NCBI GenBank assembly: GCA_027451165.1
Contig: DAIDJX010000106.1
Span: 1-10,471 of the forward strand
Source: Prolixibacteraceae bacterium
Lineage (GTDB): Bacteria > Bacteroidota > Bacteroidia > Bacteroidales > Prolixibacteraceae
Direction of reading: 5' to 3'
DNA length: 10,471 nucleotides
Positions 1 to 7,641 of this stretch are shown here, piece by piece; position 1 is the first letter of the stretch; each line of letters begins with the position of its first letter. The translations under genes were made by a program, and so were the position numbers. The notes below the pieces were generated by a model, which saw only the letters and a list, made by a program, of their open reading frames with translations, did no database searches and was not told the origin of the DNA.

Positions 1-1406
1 AGAGCGAGGCGGTATGCTGGCTTGATTTCGACGTGGAAAAAACCGGTCCGGAATTTTTCAGCATGGGTGTAGGTGGAAGAACGTATGGTACCATCTGGCC
101 CGACCGTACCCCGCAGCCGGAGATGTGGCAGATAAAAAAATCGGCACAACCGGTCTCCGTGCAATGGAGAGATGAAAAGAATGGCGAGGTGGAAGTATGG
201 AACCGGATGCACTTTTCAAACACATCGGAACTGGATGCGGTCTGGCAGCTACAGGAGGAAGGGAAAGTCATTCAGGAAGGGAAACTGGTAACTGCTGTGC
301 CTGCGCTGGGCAAAGAGGGATACACCATTCCTTTCCAACCATTTGACAGGCTTCCCGGGAAAGAATATTTTCTGCTGGTGAGTTTCCGCCTGAAAGAGGA
401 TAAATCCTGGGCAGATGCCGGATTTGAAGTGGCCTGGGACCAGCTGCCGTTTGCCGTGCTGCTGGGTCCGAAGGAACCTACGGATTCGGGACTCATAGCT
501 CCTGAGGTCAGGGAAACATCTGATCTGGTTCGGGTCATTGGAAACGGCTTTACCTATACCTTCAGTAAAAAAACAGGTGGTCTGACTTCCATATGGTTTC
601 AGGGCCGGGAATTGCTGAAACAGGAACCAGAGCTGAATCTATGGAGGGCACCGCTGGCCAACGATCTGGATTCCTGGACAATCTGGCGGTCGGGGCTCAG
701 CCGTACACCGGGGATGGGGAATGGCCAGTCCAATACCTGGTTTGCCCATGGCCTTGATAATATGTCAACAACACCGGACCACATGCAGTGGTCAGTTAAA
801 GGCGGAAATGTGGAGCTGGAAATTGAAAGCCACACCTGCAATCCGGGCCGCAGCACCTGTTTTGACAACCGGTTTGTCTACACCATCTCCGGGGATGGGA
901 AAATGAGGGTGGATCATACCGTCACACCCCAGGGAAGGATGCCGGAATGGCTGCCGCGGGTTGGACTTCAACTGGTACTCGACAGTACGTTTAACCGGCT
1001 GGCATGGTATGGAAGGGGTCCGTTTGAAACGTATCCCGACCGGAAAACCGGAGCTAAGCTCAATGTGTGGTCAGGATTGGTCTGGGACCAGTATGTTCCT
1101 TACCTCATCCCGCAGGAAAACGGAAATAAATCCGATGTCCGTTGGTTTACCCTGAAAAACGGATCAGGCAAGGGGATCAGGATTTCCGGAGAGGCACCCT
1201 TCAATTTCAGCGCCTTGCAGGTGGAAAGTGGTAACCTGTCAAGAGCCTTGTATCCTTTTCAGCTGAAACCCTTTGACGGCATCACCCTGAATCTGGATTA
1301 TGCCCTGAGCGGGGTAGGCTGCACAGCCATCTCCGTGCTGAATGCTTACCGTGTGGCTCCTTCAGTAAAACGGTTTCAATGGGTGCTTGAATTGTTGGAT
1401 AAATGA
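1..1406 (+). CDS. GH2 beta-galactosidase-like glycoside hydrolase, C-terminal part (5' truncated)
   Basis: The reading frame is open from base 3, so the gene begins left of the window; the GTG at 33 is internal. About 467 codons are visible. They start at the end of the GH2 catalytic barrel, with YGTIWPDRTPQPE followed by the usual lead into the next domain (KKSAQPV). An Ig-like beta domain follows at about 130-480. Then comes a LacZ small-chain-type beta-sandwich at about 530-1360, recognisable from LNLWRAPLANDLDSW, WYGRGPFETYPDRK and PQENGNKSDVRW. In this family that domain packs against the active site of exo-acting enzymes releasing terminal beta-galactose or related sugars. The catalytic glutamates lie outside the window, so activity and exact substrate cannot be judged, and any signal peptide is also outside. 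The sulfatase gene starts 34 nt downstream and is probably co-transcribed. The family call is firm; galactosidase specificity is inferred. Confidence 0.9.
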   Translation, partial: SEAVCWLDFDVEKTGPEFFSMGVGGRTYGTIWPDRTPQPEMWQIKKSAQPVSVQWRDEKNGEVEVWNRMHFSNTSELDAVWQLQEEGKVIQEGKLVTAVPALGKEGYTIPFQPFDRLPGKEYFLLVSFRLKEDKSWADAGFEVAWDQLPFAVLLGPKEPTDSGLIAPEVRETSDLVRVIGNGFTYTFSKKTGGLTSIWFQGRELLKQEPELNLWRAPLANDLDSWTIWRSGLSRTPGMGNGQSNTWFAHGLDNMSTTPDHMQWSVKGGNVELEIESHTCNPGRSTCFDNRFVYTISGDGKMRVDHTVTPQGRMPEWLPRVGLQLVLDSTFNRLAWYGRGPFETYPDRKTGAKLNVWSGLVWDQYVPYLIPQENGNKSDVRWFTLKNGSGKGIRISGEAPFNFSALQVESGNLSRALYPFQLKPFDGITLNLDYALSGVGCTAISVLNAYRVAPSVKRFQWVLELLDK

Positions 1407-1440
1407 GTATAAATTCAGGGCAAAAAATAGTTTCCTTATC

Positions 1441-3048
1441 ATGAGTTTTACCAGAACATCAATTCTTATAGCTCTGACCGGGATTTCCGGGCTTCCGGCA
1501 GGAGCGGTGAAACCGGAATCCCTGAAAAGGATGAACATTCTGTTTGTCTTTGCCGATGACTGGGGACGTTATGCAGGTTGCTACAAGGGGCTGGATGGTC
1601 GTCCCACCCTGAACGATGTCATTACCACCCCCCATGTTGACCGCGTGGCAAGGGAAGGCATTATATTCCGGAATGCTTACGTTAATGCACCCAGTTGTAC
1701 CCCCTGCCGGAGTTCGTTACTTTCGGGCCGTTATTTTTTCAACTGCAACCAGGGAGCCATTCTGAATGGCGCCGTCTGGGATGAATCCATCCCCTCCTAT
1801 CCGCTGATGATGCGGGATGCCGGGTACACCATCGGGAAAAGTTACAAGGTGTGGAGCCCGGGAACACCGGTGGATGCGCCCTTCGGCGAACAACAATATG
1901 CCTTTGAGAAAGCTGGCAAAGCGCCTAATAACTTCTCAGAGGAAGCAACCAAAAGGATAGAAAATGGTTTATCCCTTGAACAGGCCAGAAATGAAATTCT
2001 GAGCCAGGTAAGGAACAATTTCAATAACTTTCTGGCTGTCACGGAAAAAGGAAAGCCCTGGCATTTTTTCTTTGGCCCTACCACCACACACCGGGTGTGG
2101 ATCAAAGGCAGCGGGAAAAAACTATGGAATATTGAGCCGGATCAGCTGAAAGGAAAACTGCCGGAATTCCTTCCCGATGTGCCGGAAATCCGGGAAGATG
2201 TGGCCGATTACCTCGGGGAATGCCAGGCCGTGGATGCCTATGTGGGCATCCTGCTGGAATGTCTGGAGAAAGCCGGGCAGACGGACAATACGCTGATTGT
2301 CCTGAGCGGAGATCACGGCATGCCAGGTGTCACTTCCGGTAAATGCAACCTCTATGATATGGGTGTTGCCATTCCGCTGATCATCAGGGTTCCGGGAGGC
2401 AAAGGAGGAAGAATCGTGGATGATTTTGTCAGGCTTCCCGACCTGGCTCCCACCTTTATGGAAATTGCAGGGGTAAAGCCTCCAAAGAATCTATACGGGA
2501 AATCACTCCTGCCTTTGCTTGCTTCAGAAAAAAGCGGAAAGGTAGATCCGTCACGCGACTGGGTGATTACAGGAAGGGAACGACATGTTTCCGTTGCCCG
2601 GGAAAACAACCTCCCCTACCCCATGCGCGCCTTTCACACCCCTGATTATGTCTACATCCGGAACTTTGAACCTGATCGCTGGCCCATGGGATCTCCGGGA
2701 AAAGTGACCGATACCTCCATCCCGGACCAGAACGAACTGGAAAATACCACCCGCGCAGCTTTTGCCGATATGGATGCCAGTCCTACAAAGGCATGGCTCA
2801 TCCAGCATCGGAATGATCCGGAATGGAAGTGGTTTTATGACATTGCCTTCGGGAAAAGGCCTTCCGAAGAATTATATGACCGAAAAAGTGACCCGGACAT
2901 GGTAAACAACCTGGCCGGCAATCCGCGATATGCCACCATAAAGAACAAACTGGCCGGACGCCTGATGAAAGAACTGACCCGTGCCGGTGACCCGCGCGTG
3001 GCAGAAAATCCGCCCAGGTTTGAAATGCCTCCATTTACTTTACCCTGA
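1441..3048 (+). CDS. Secreted type I (formylglycine) sulfatase, heparan N-sulfatase-like group
   Basis: A 535-residue alkaline-phosphatase-fold sulfatase that should hydrolyse a sulfate ester or sulfamate on a carbohydrate. The ATG at 1441 is chosen because it gives an N-terminal hydrophobic segment (residues about 5-22) that suits a signal peptide; the frame is open further upstream, but only by running into the preceding gene. Metal-site residues Asp39-Asp40 lie in VFADDWG. The sulfatase signature is C86-T-P-C-R-S-S-L-L-S-G-R97, where Cys86 is the residue converted to formylglycine. A second metal motif, GDHG (Asp291-His292), is followed by K301 in GKCNLYD. The C-terminus has the usual LYDRKSDPDMVNNLA element. 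The order VDAYVG, SGDHGMP, KCNLYD, PLIIRVPGG resembles N-sulfoglucosamine sulfohydrolase relatives, but subfamily and substrate are inference. Activity needs a separate maturase, which is not in this window. It sits between the GH2 and esterase genes with short gaps, consistent with one operon. Confidence 0.93.
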   Translation: MSFTRTSILIALTGISGLPAGAVKPESLKRMNILFVFADDWGRYAGCYKGLDGRPTLNDVITTPHVDRVAREGIIFRNAYVNAPSCTPCRSSLLSGRYFFNCNQGAILNGAVWDESIPSYPLMMRDAGYTIGKSYKVWSPGTPVDAPFGEQQYAFEKAGKAPNNFSEEATKRIENGLSLEQARNEILSQVRNNFNNFLAVTEKGKPWHFFFGPTTTHRVWIKGSGKKLWNIEPDQLKGKLPEFLPDVPEIREDVADYLGECQAVDAYVGILLECLEKAGQTDNTLIVLSGDHGMPGVTSGKCNLYDMGVAIPLIIRVPGGKGGRIVDDFVRLPDLAPTFMEIAGVKPPKNLYGKSLLPLLASEKSGKVDPSRDWVITGRERHVSVARENNLPYPMRAFHTPDYVYIRNFEPDRWPMGSPGKVTDTSIPDQNELENTTRAAFADMDASPTKAWLIQHRNDPEWKWFYDIAFGKRPSEELYDRKSDPDMVNNLAGNPRYATIKNKLAGRLMKELTRAGDPRVAENPPRFEMPPFTLP

Positions 3049-3073
3049 AATGAAATTCCAAAATTTATCCAAT

Positions 3074-4363
3074 ATGAAAAACATCAAATCAGCTTTTATC
3101 GGACTTTCAGCGTTATTTCTGCTGAACATCCAGCTTTTTGCGCAACCGGCAACCCCTTTGGTCAAAGTGATCGTATCTCCCGACCACAAAGACTGGACCT
3201 ACAAGGTCAATGAAACAGCAAAATTCAGCGTCCAGGTCCTCCGGTACGGAAACCTGATGGAAAATGTTACCATCAATTATGAAACCGGTCCGGAAGTATT
3301 TCCCGATGTCAGAAAGGAAGGAGTAGTTCTGAAAAACGGTAAAACAGAATTCACAGGGACCATGAAAATCCCTGGATTTTACCGCGTCAGAGTCTGGGCA
3401 GTGGTGGATGGAAAGAATTATGAAGGACTGGCCACAGCAGGTTTTGAACCGGAAAAAATCCAGCCTGCAGTCAAGGATCCGGCCGATTTTGACACCTTTT
3501 GGGCAGAGGCTATTGCCAGTGCGAGAAAAGTGCCGCTGGATATCCGGATGACCCTGTTGCCCGACAGATGCACCGGTGATGCCAATGTTTACCACATCAG
3601 TTTCCAGAATGATATTCCGGGATCAAGGATTTACGGGATGCTGGCTGTTCCGAAGAAACCCGGAAAATACCCGGCCATATTGCGGGTACCTGGCGCCGGT
3701 ATCAGGCCTTATTTCGGCGATACGCGGACAGCCGCCCTTGGTTTCATCACCCTGGAGATCGGTATCCACGGAATCCCGGTAAACCTCGATCCGGAAGTCT
3801 ATAACAACTTGTCGGCAGGAGGTTTATGGGGATACAATACCATCCGGATGAACGACCGGAACACGCATTATTACAAACGGGTGTACCTGGGCTGTGTCAA
3901 AGCAGTAGATTTCCTTTATACCCTTCCTGAATTCAATGGGTCGGATGTAGCTGTCACCGGTGGGAGCCAGGGAGGAGCGCTGACCATCGTCACAGCCGGT
4001 CTGGATAAAAGGATCAAATGTGCTGCAGCCATGTACCCCGCCCTGTGTGACCATGCTGGTTACCTGCTGAAACGGGCCGGCGGCTGGCCGCACTATTTCC
4101 GGACCAATGAGCCCAAACCCGGGGAACTGGAAACTCTCGGATATTACGATGTGGTTAACTTTGCCAGAAGAGTTAACGCTCCCGGATTCTATACCTGGGG
4201 GTTCAACGACCTGACCTGTCCGCCCACATCTATGTTTGCAGCCTATAACGCTATCACTGCGCCCAAAGAATTGCAACTCTATCTGGAAACCGGCCATTGG
4301 ACATTTCCGGAACAGACAGAATTGCTAAACAACTGGCTGGTAAACCGTCTTCAAAAAAAATGA
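3074..4363 (+). CDS. Secreted AXE1-family carbohydrate acetyl esterase with N-terminal beta domain
   Basis: A 429-residue alpha/beta hydrolase of the acetyl xylan esterase/cephalosporin deacetylase family (AXE1, CE7-like), expected to remove acetyl groups from glycans or oligosaccharides. The ATG at 3074 gives a clear signal peptide (MKNIK, then a hydrophobic core) with likely cleavage between Ala23 and Gln24; an in-frame ATG at 3050 would add eight residues and is less likely. Residues about 25-130 form a beta-rich domain that the usual family members of about 320 residues lack. The AXE1 domain begins near DPADFDTFW (135-143). The catalytic triad is visible: Ser298 in GGSQGG, Asp379 in GFNDLTCPP and His408 in ETGHW. 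The gene starts 25 nt after the sulfatase and is probably in the same transcript. The acyl group and the sugar cannot be read from sequence; other short-chain esters are possible. Confidence 0.9.
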   Translation: MKNIKSAFIGLSALFLLNIQLFAQPATPLVKVIVSPDHKDWTYKVNETAKFSVQVLRYGNLMENVTINYETGPEVFPDVRKEGVVLKNGKTEFTGTMKIPGFYRVRVWAVVDGKNYEGLATAGFEPEKIQPAVKDPADFDTFWAEAIASARKVPLDIRMTLLPDRCTGDANVYHISFQNDIPGSRIYGMLAVPKKPGKYPAILRVPGAGIRPYFGDTRTAALGFITLEIGIHGIPVNLDPEVYNNLSAGGLWGYNTIRMNDRNTHYYKRVYLGCVKAVDFLYTLPEFNGSDVAVTGGSQGGALTIVTAGLDKRIKCAAAMYPALCDHAGYLLKRAGGWPHYFRTNEPKPGELETLGYYDVVNFARRVNAPGFYTWGFNDLTCPPTSMFAAYNAITAPKELQLYLETGHWTFPEQTELLNNWLVNRLQKK

Positions 4364-4381
4364 GGCTTTTTACGGGAAGCC
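4353..4381 (-). terminator. Hairpin plus T-run between convergent genes
   Basis: GGCTT at 4364-4368 pairs with AAGCC at 4377-4381 around an 8-nt loop. Read on the minus strand, the hairpin is followed by TCA and then eight T residues (complement of the A-run at 4353-4360, which lies inside the last codons of the esterase gene). This is the arrangement of an intrinsic terminator for the small minus-strand gene ending at 4386. On the plus strand a T-run also occurs at about 4392-4397, but it is about 10 nt from the stem, so termination of the esterase transcript here is less certain. The stem is only 5 bp, plus a possible G-T pair. Confidence 0.45.
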
Positions 4382-4385
4382 GGGA

Positions 4386-4592
4386 TTAACCTTTTTTGAA
4401 CCGGACAATCCTATCCTGGATTAACTGGTTGAGTTCAGCCAACAGGGCCTGTTCCACACGGTCAATATGCCCGTCTTTCATGGCTTGCTGCAAAATCGTT
4501 TCATATTCCTCACGGGTGATGATGTCGTCAGCAATGGCTTTTTCAATCATTTCCCTTAATTTGGCTGATTCTTTGGGATCAATACGTTCCAT
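4386..4592 (-). CDS. Small conserved-looking helical acidic protein, function unknown
   Basis: A 68-residue protein, highly charged and predicted mostly helical, with no signal peptide or membrane segment, so it is probably cytoplasmic. It contains two similar blocks 18 residues apart: ADDIITREEYETIL (21-34) and KDGHIDRVEQALLAEL (39-54). Each has an acidic turn, a hydrophobic residue, T/D-R and an acidic helix start. This resembles an EF-hand-like or TerB-like helical repeat, but I do not assign it to a family. It is on the opposite strand to all the carbohydrate genes, convergent with the esterase and divergent from GH106, so it is not part of their operon. A promoter-like box lies 21 nt upstream and a terminator-like hairpin follows, which supports an independent gene. 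The overlapping plus-strand frame (4396-4608) has a less protein-like composition and is taken as its shadow. I am fairly sure it is coding and unsure of any role. Confidence 0.65.
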   Translation of the reverse strand: MERIDPKESAKLREMIEKAIADDIITREEYETILQQAMKDGHIDRVEQALLAELNQLIQDRIVRFKKG

Positions 4593-4613
4593 CTTCGTTT
4601 ATTTCTGAAAAAT

Positions 4614-4621
4614 CAAAACTA
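4614..4621 (-). promoter_or_regulatory. Bacteroidota-type -7 box for the small minus-strand gene
   Basis: On the minus strand this reads TAGTTTTG, an exact match to the TAnnTTTG -7 element used by the primary sigma factor of Bacteroidota. It lies 21 nt upstream of the ATG at 4592. A TTG that could act as the -33 element lies 27 nt further upstream, which is longer than the usual spacing of about 20. A near-match box, TAATTTTTG (4622-4630), is 18 nt from that TTG and is an alternative. The 116-nt divergent gap 4593-4708 is AT-rich and must also hold the signal for the GH106 gene, but I see no equally good box on the plus strand. Confidence 0.4.
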
Positions 4622-4708
4622 CAAAAATTATAGAATTTGTTTTGTCTTCAAAATGAATAAACACGTATGTCGCCAAAAAGTTAATCATTTTGATTTATTT
4701 TACTGAAA

Positions 4709-7624
4709 ATGAAAAACCATTTTAAACTGTTAACTATTCTGGCAATGATCTGGTTGTCAGGTAACCATGTTTTATGGGCACAGATTGGTACCCGTTTCCC
4801 GTCGGTACGGAAGGTGCTCAAAGACCCGGTAACAGGCACTGAACTTACTTTTTTAACCAGCACTGAGCCCGGATGGCCGGCAATCACCGGGGAAACCAAA
4901 CCCTGGATCCGCTGGTGGTGGATGGGGAGCAGCGTGAATCCGGGTGACCTGAAGGCTGCCATGGAAGCCTATGCCCAAGCAGGACTAGGTGGCCTTGAAA
5001 TTACCCCCATTTATGGGGTCCGCGGCCAGGAAAGCCACTTCGTTTCCTTTCTTTCCCCGGAATGGGTGAAGTTATTCCAATACACCCTGCAGGAAGGGCA
5101 GCGGCTTAACCTGGGCATCGACCTGGCCATGGCCTCCGGCTGGCCTTTCGGCGGCCCCTGGGTTACTCCGGAGGATGCCTGTAAAAACATGGAGTTCCGG
5201 ACCTTTACCCTGAAAGAAGGAGAACAACTGAAAGAAAAGGTAACTGCCATCCAGGAACCGCTGATGCGAAGCGTTTCCGGAAAGAAACCCGGTTTTCCCA
5301 CATTGAAATATCCGATAAGCGCCAATGCCGACAGTCTTCAGAAGTGGGCATTTGACCAGGTCCGGTTTCCGCGACCTATGCCCTTGCAGACTTTGATGGC
5401 TTATCCGGAATCGGGAGAGATACTGGATCTGACCGGCAAGGTAAACACTGATGGTACTTTGGAATGGATTGCTCCTGCCGGAAACTGGAAACTGATTGCT
5501 GTTTTTGAAGGCTTCCACGGCAAAATGGTAGAACGGGCCGGGCCGGGCGGGGAAGGTGATGTGATCGACCATTTTTCCTCCAGGGCTATCGATCATTACC
5601 TTGACCATTTCACCGGGGTATTGAAAGGGCAGGATATCTCCGGTTTGCGGGCCTGGTTCAACGATTCCTACGAAGTGGATGACGCCCGCGGCGAAGCCGA
5701 TTTTACCCCTCTTCTCTTTGATGAATTCCTGAAACGGAGAGGGTACGACCTGCGCCGGTACCTCCCGGCATTGCTGGGAGAAGACACGCCTGAAAACAAC
5801 AGCCGTGTGTTGAGCGATTATCGCGAAACCATCTCAGACCTCATCCTGGAAAACTATACCATTCGCTGGCAACAATGGGCCGCTAAAGGAGGGAAAATCA
5901 TCCGCAACCAGGCCCACGGAGCCCCTGCCAATATCCTGGACCTTTACGCCGCAGCTGATATTCCGGAAACGGAGGGAGAGGATATCGTGAAGGTCAAAAC
6001 AGCCTCCTCCGTGGCGCATATCACCGGCAAAAAACTGGCTTCTTCAGAATCGGCCACCTGGCTGAAAGACCATTTTCAGGCTTCACTGGCCGACGTGAAA
6101 CAAGCTGTCGACCTGTTTCTGCTGGCAGGCATCAACCACATTTTTTATCACGGCACCACCTTTTCCCCCCAGGATGCCCCCTGGCCGGGATGGCTGTTTT
6201 ATGCTGCCGTCCATTTCGGACCGACCAACTCCTTCTGGGATGATTTCAGCACCATGAACCGGTACGTGACCCGCGCACAATCTTTTTTACAGGCCGGAAA
6301 ACCAGATAACGATATCCTGCTTTATTATCCGATTTATGACGAATATGCAGTGAAAGGCCGCTCACGGCTGGTTCATTTCGACGGTTCCGCCAGGGGATCT
6401 TCCCTTCGGCAAACCGCAATGGATCTGTACAACAACGGCTATGCCTTTGATTATATCTCCGACCGGCAGATCAGCCGTCTGGAAGAAGAATCAGGGAAAA
6501 TCCATTCCGCAGGAAACACATGGCACACTTTGGTTCTGCCTCCCCTGAAACTGATCCCGGAAGAAACACTCCGGAAAATTGTCTCTCTGGCTGAAAACGG
6601 TGCAACCATCCTGATGGAAAATTTTCCTGAAGATGTCCCTGGCTTGGGGAATCTCGCAGAAAGGCGAAATATTTACAATAAGTTGAAGGGAGAACTAAAA
6701 TTTGAACCACTTCCCTCCGGTTTGCAAATGGCAAAAACCGGAAAAGGCCGCATCCTGACCGGCAAAATGAGCGAAATGCTGAAATTCGCCGCCATTCCGG
6801 TTGAACCGATGTTTGCCCGGGGATTGCATTGTATCCGCAGGGCAGATGGTAAGACCACCACCTATTTCATTGCCAACCGGGGTTCAGAAGCAGTCGACGG
6901 TTGGGTCACGCTTGGAAAACCCCTGGTCTCTGCTGTAGTCTATAACCCGATGAATGGCAGTTTTGGCCTTACCAGGGTCAAAAATAACGGAACTACAGGT
7001 GAGGTTTATCTTCAACTGGTTCCGGGAGAAAGTTGCCTGGTTCAGATTTTCCCTGAGCCTGTTAAGGCAGGTGAATACCCGTTTTTACAAATTGCAGGTG
7101 AGAAAATACCCGTAAAAGGACCCTGGAAGCTTACATTCCTGAAAGGTGGCCCGGTTCTTCCCGGACAGGTACAAACAAAAGAACCCATTCTCTGGAATGA
7201 TCTGGAAGGAGAAACTTACAAAGCTTTTTCCGGTTCAGCCACCTATCAGACATCTTTTCCAAAACCTACAGCAAAAGCTGACTTTTACCGGTTAAGCCTG
7301 GGAGATGTATTCCACAGCGCCCGGATAAGCCTGAACGGGAAATACCTGCAAACCCTGATTTCAGCGCCATTTAACATCGACCTTCCCGCCTCTGTATTCA
7401 AAAAGGAAAACAGGCTGGAAATTACGGTGTCGAACCTGATGGGAAACCGGATTGCAGACATGGAGAGAAAGGGAGAACCCTACAAGATCTTTTACAATAT
7501 AAATTTCCCCGCGAAGGAAGGACAGAACCGCGGCGCCGACGGATTGTTCACCGCCATCGGGTGGCTTCCCCAAAAATCAGGATTGGCAGGACCGGTGACG
7601 CTGGTCCCCTTGGGTAAGTATTGA
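4709..7624 (+). CDS. Secreted GH106 family alpha-L-rhamnosidase-like enzyme
   Basis: A 971-residue protein expected to release terminal alpha-L-rhamnose. The ATG at 4709 starts a signal peptide with probable cleavage between Ala24 and Gln25 (LWAQ). The GH106 hallmarks appear in order: PWIRWWWMG (65-73), GLGGLEITPIYGVRG (92-106), GIDLAMASGWPFGGPWV (136-152), then HGAPANILDLYAAADIPETE (403-422), which carries acidic residues near the active site in this family. NHIFYHGTTFSPQDAPWPG starts at 476, and DILLYYPIYDEYA starts at 535. From about residue 835 to the end there is a galactose-binding-like jelly-roll, with DVFHSARISLNGK and a final GLAGPV segment. Overall length fits the family. I did not map the catalytic glutamates residue by residue. 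It is the first gene after a divergent gap, and the amidohydrolase follows 17 nt later, so the two probably form an operon. Rhamnose specificity comes from the family; the actual linkage is unknown. Confidence 0.9.
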   Translation: MKNHFKLLTILAMIWLSGNHVLWAQIGTRFPSVRKVLKDPVTGTELTFLTSTEPGWPAITGETKPWIRWWWMGSSVNPGDLKAAMEAYAQAGLGGLEITPIYGVRGQESHFVSFLSPEWVKLFQYTLQEGQRLNLGIDLAMASGWPFGGPWVTPEDACKNMEFRTFTLKEGEQLKEKVTAIQEPLMRSVSGKKPGFPTLKYPISANADSLQKWAFDQVRFPRPMPLQTLMAYPESGEILDLTGKVNTDGTLEWIAPAGNWKLIAVFEGFHGKMVERAGPGGEGDVIDHFSSRAIDHYLDHFTGVLKGQDISGLRAWFNDSYEVDDARGEADFTPLLFDEFLKRRGYDLRRYLPALLGEDTPENNSRVLSDYRETISDLILENYTIRWQQWAAKGGKIIRNQAHGAPANILDLYAAADIPETEGEDIVKVKTASSVAHITGKKLASSESATWLKDHFQASLADVKQAVDLFLLAGINHIFYHGTTFSPQDAPWPGWLFYAAVHFGPTNSFWDDFSTMNRYVTRAQSFLQAGKPDNDILLYYPIYDEYAVKGRSRLVHFDGSARGSSLRQTAMDLYNNGYAFDYISDRQISRLEEESGKIHSAGNTWHTLVLPPLKLIPEETLRKIVSLAENGATILMENFPEDVPGLGNLAERRNIYNKLKGELKFEPLPSGLQMAKTGKGRILTGKMSEMLKFAAIPVEPMFARGLHCIRRADGKTTTYFIANRGSEAVDGWVTLGKPLVSAVVYNPMNGSFGLTRVKNNGTTGEVYLQLVPGESCLVQIFPEPVKAGEYPFLQIAGEKIPVKGPWKLTFLKGGPVLPGQVQTKEPILWNDLEGETYKAFSGSATYQTSFPKPTAKADFYRLSLGDVFHSARISLNGKYLQTLISAPFNIDLPASVFKKENRLEITVSNLMGNRIADMERKGEPYKIFYNINFPAKEGQNRGADGLFTAIGWLPQKSGLAGPVTLVPLGKY

Positions 7625-7641
7625 AATATAAATCTTTGAAT

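Noticed and set aside
33..35. GTG as the start codon of the first gene
   Set aside because: The frame is open and protein-like from base 3, and the conserved GH2 barrel end requires upstream sequence, so this GTG is an internal valine.
1387..1440. Upstream TTG start for the sulfatase
   Set aside because: It would overlap the end of the GH2 gene and bury the signal peptide behind 18 charged or polar residues; the ATG at 1441 fits a secreted sulfatase better.
4396..4608. Plus-strand 70-codon frame over the small minus-strand gene
   Set aside because: Its composition (Ser-rich with Met/Ile runs) is that of an antisense shadow, whereas the minus-strand frame gives a regular charged helical protein with a promoter-like box and hairpin.
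5072..5608. 178-codon minus-strand open frame opposite GH106
   Set aside because: It lies wholly inside the conserved GH106 catalytic region on the other strand and shows no domain of its own.
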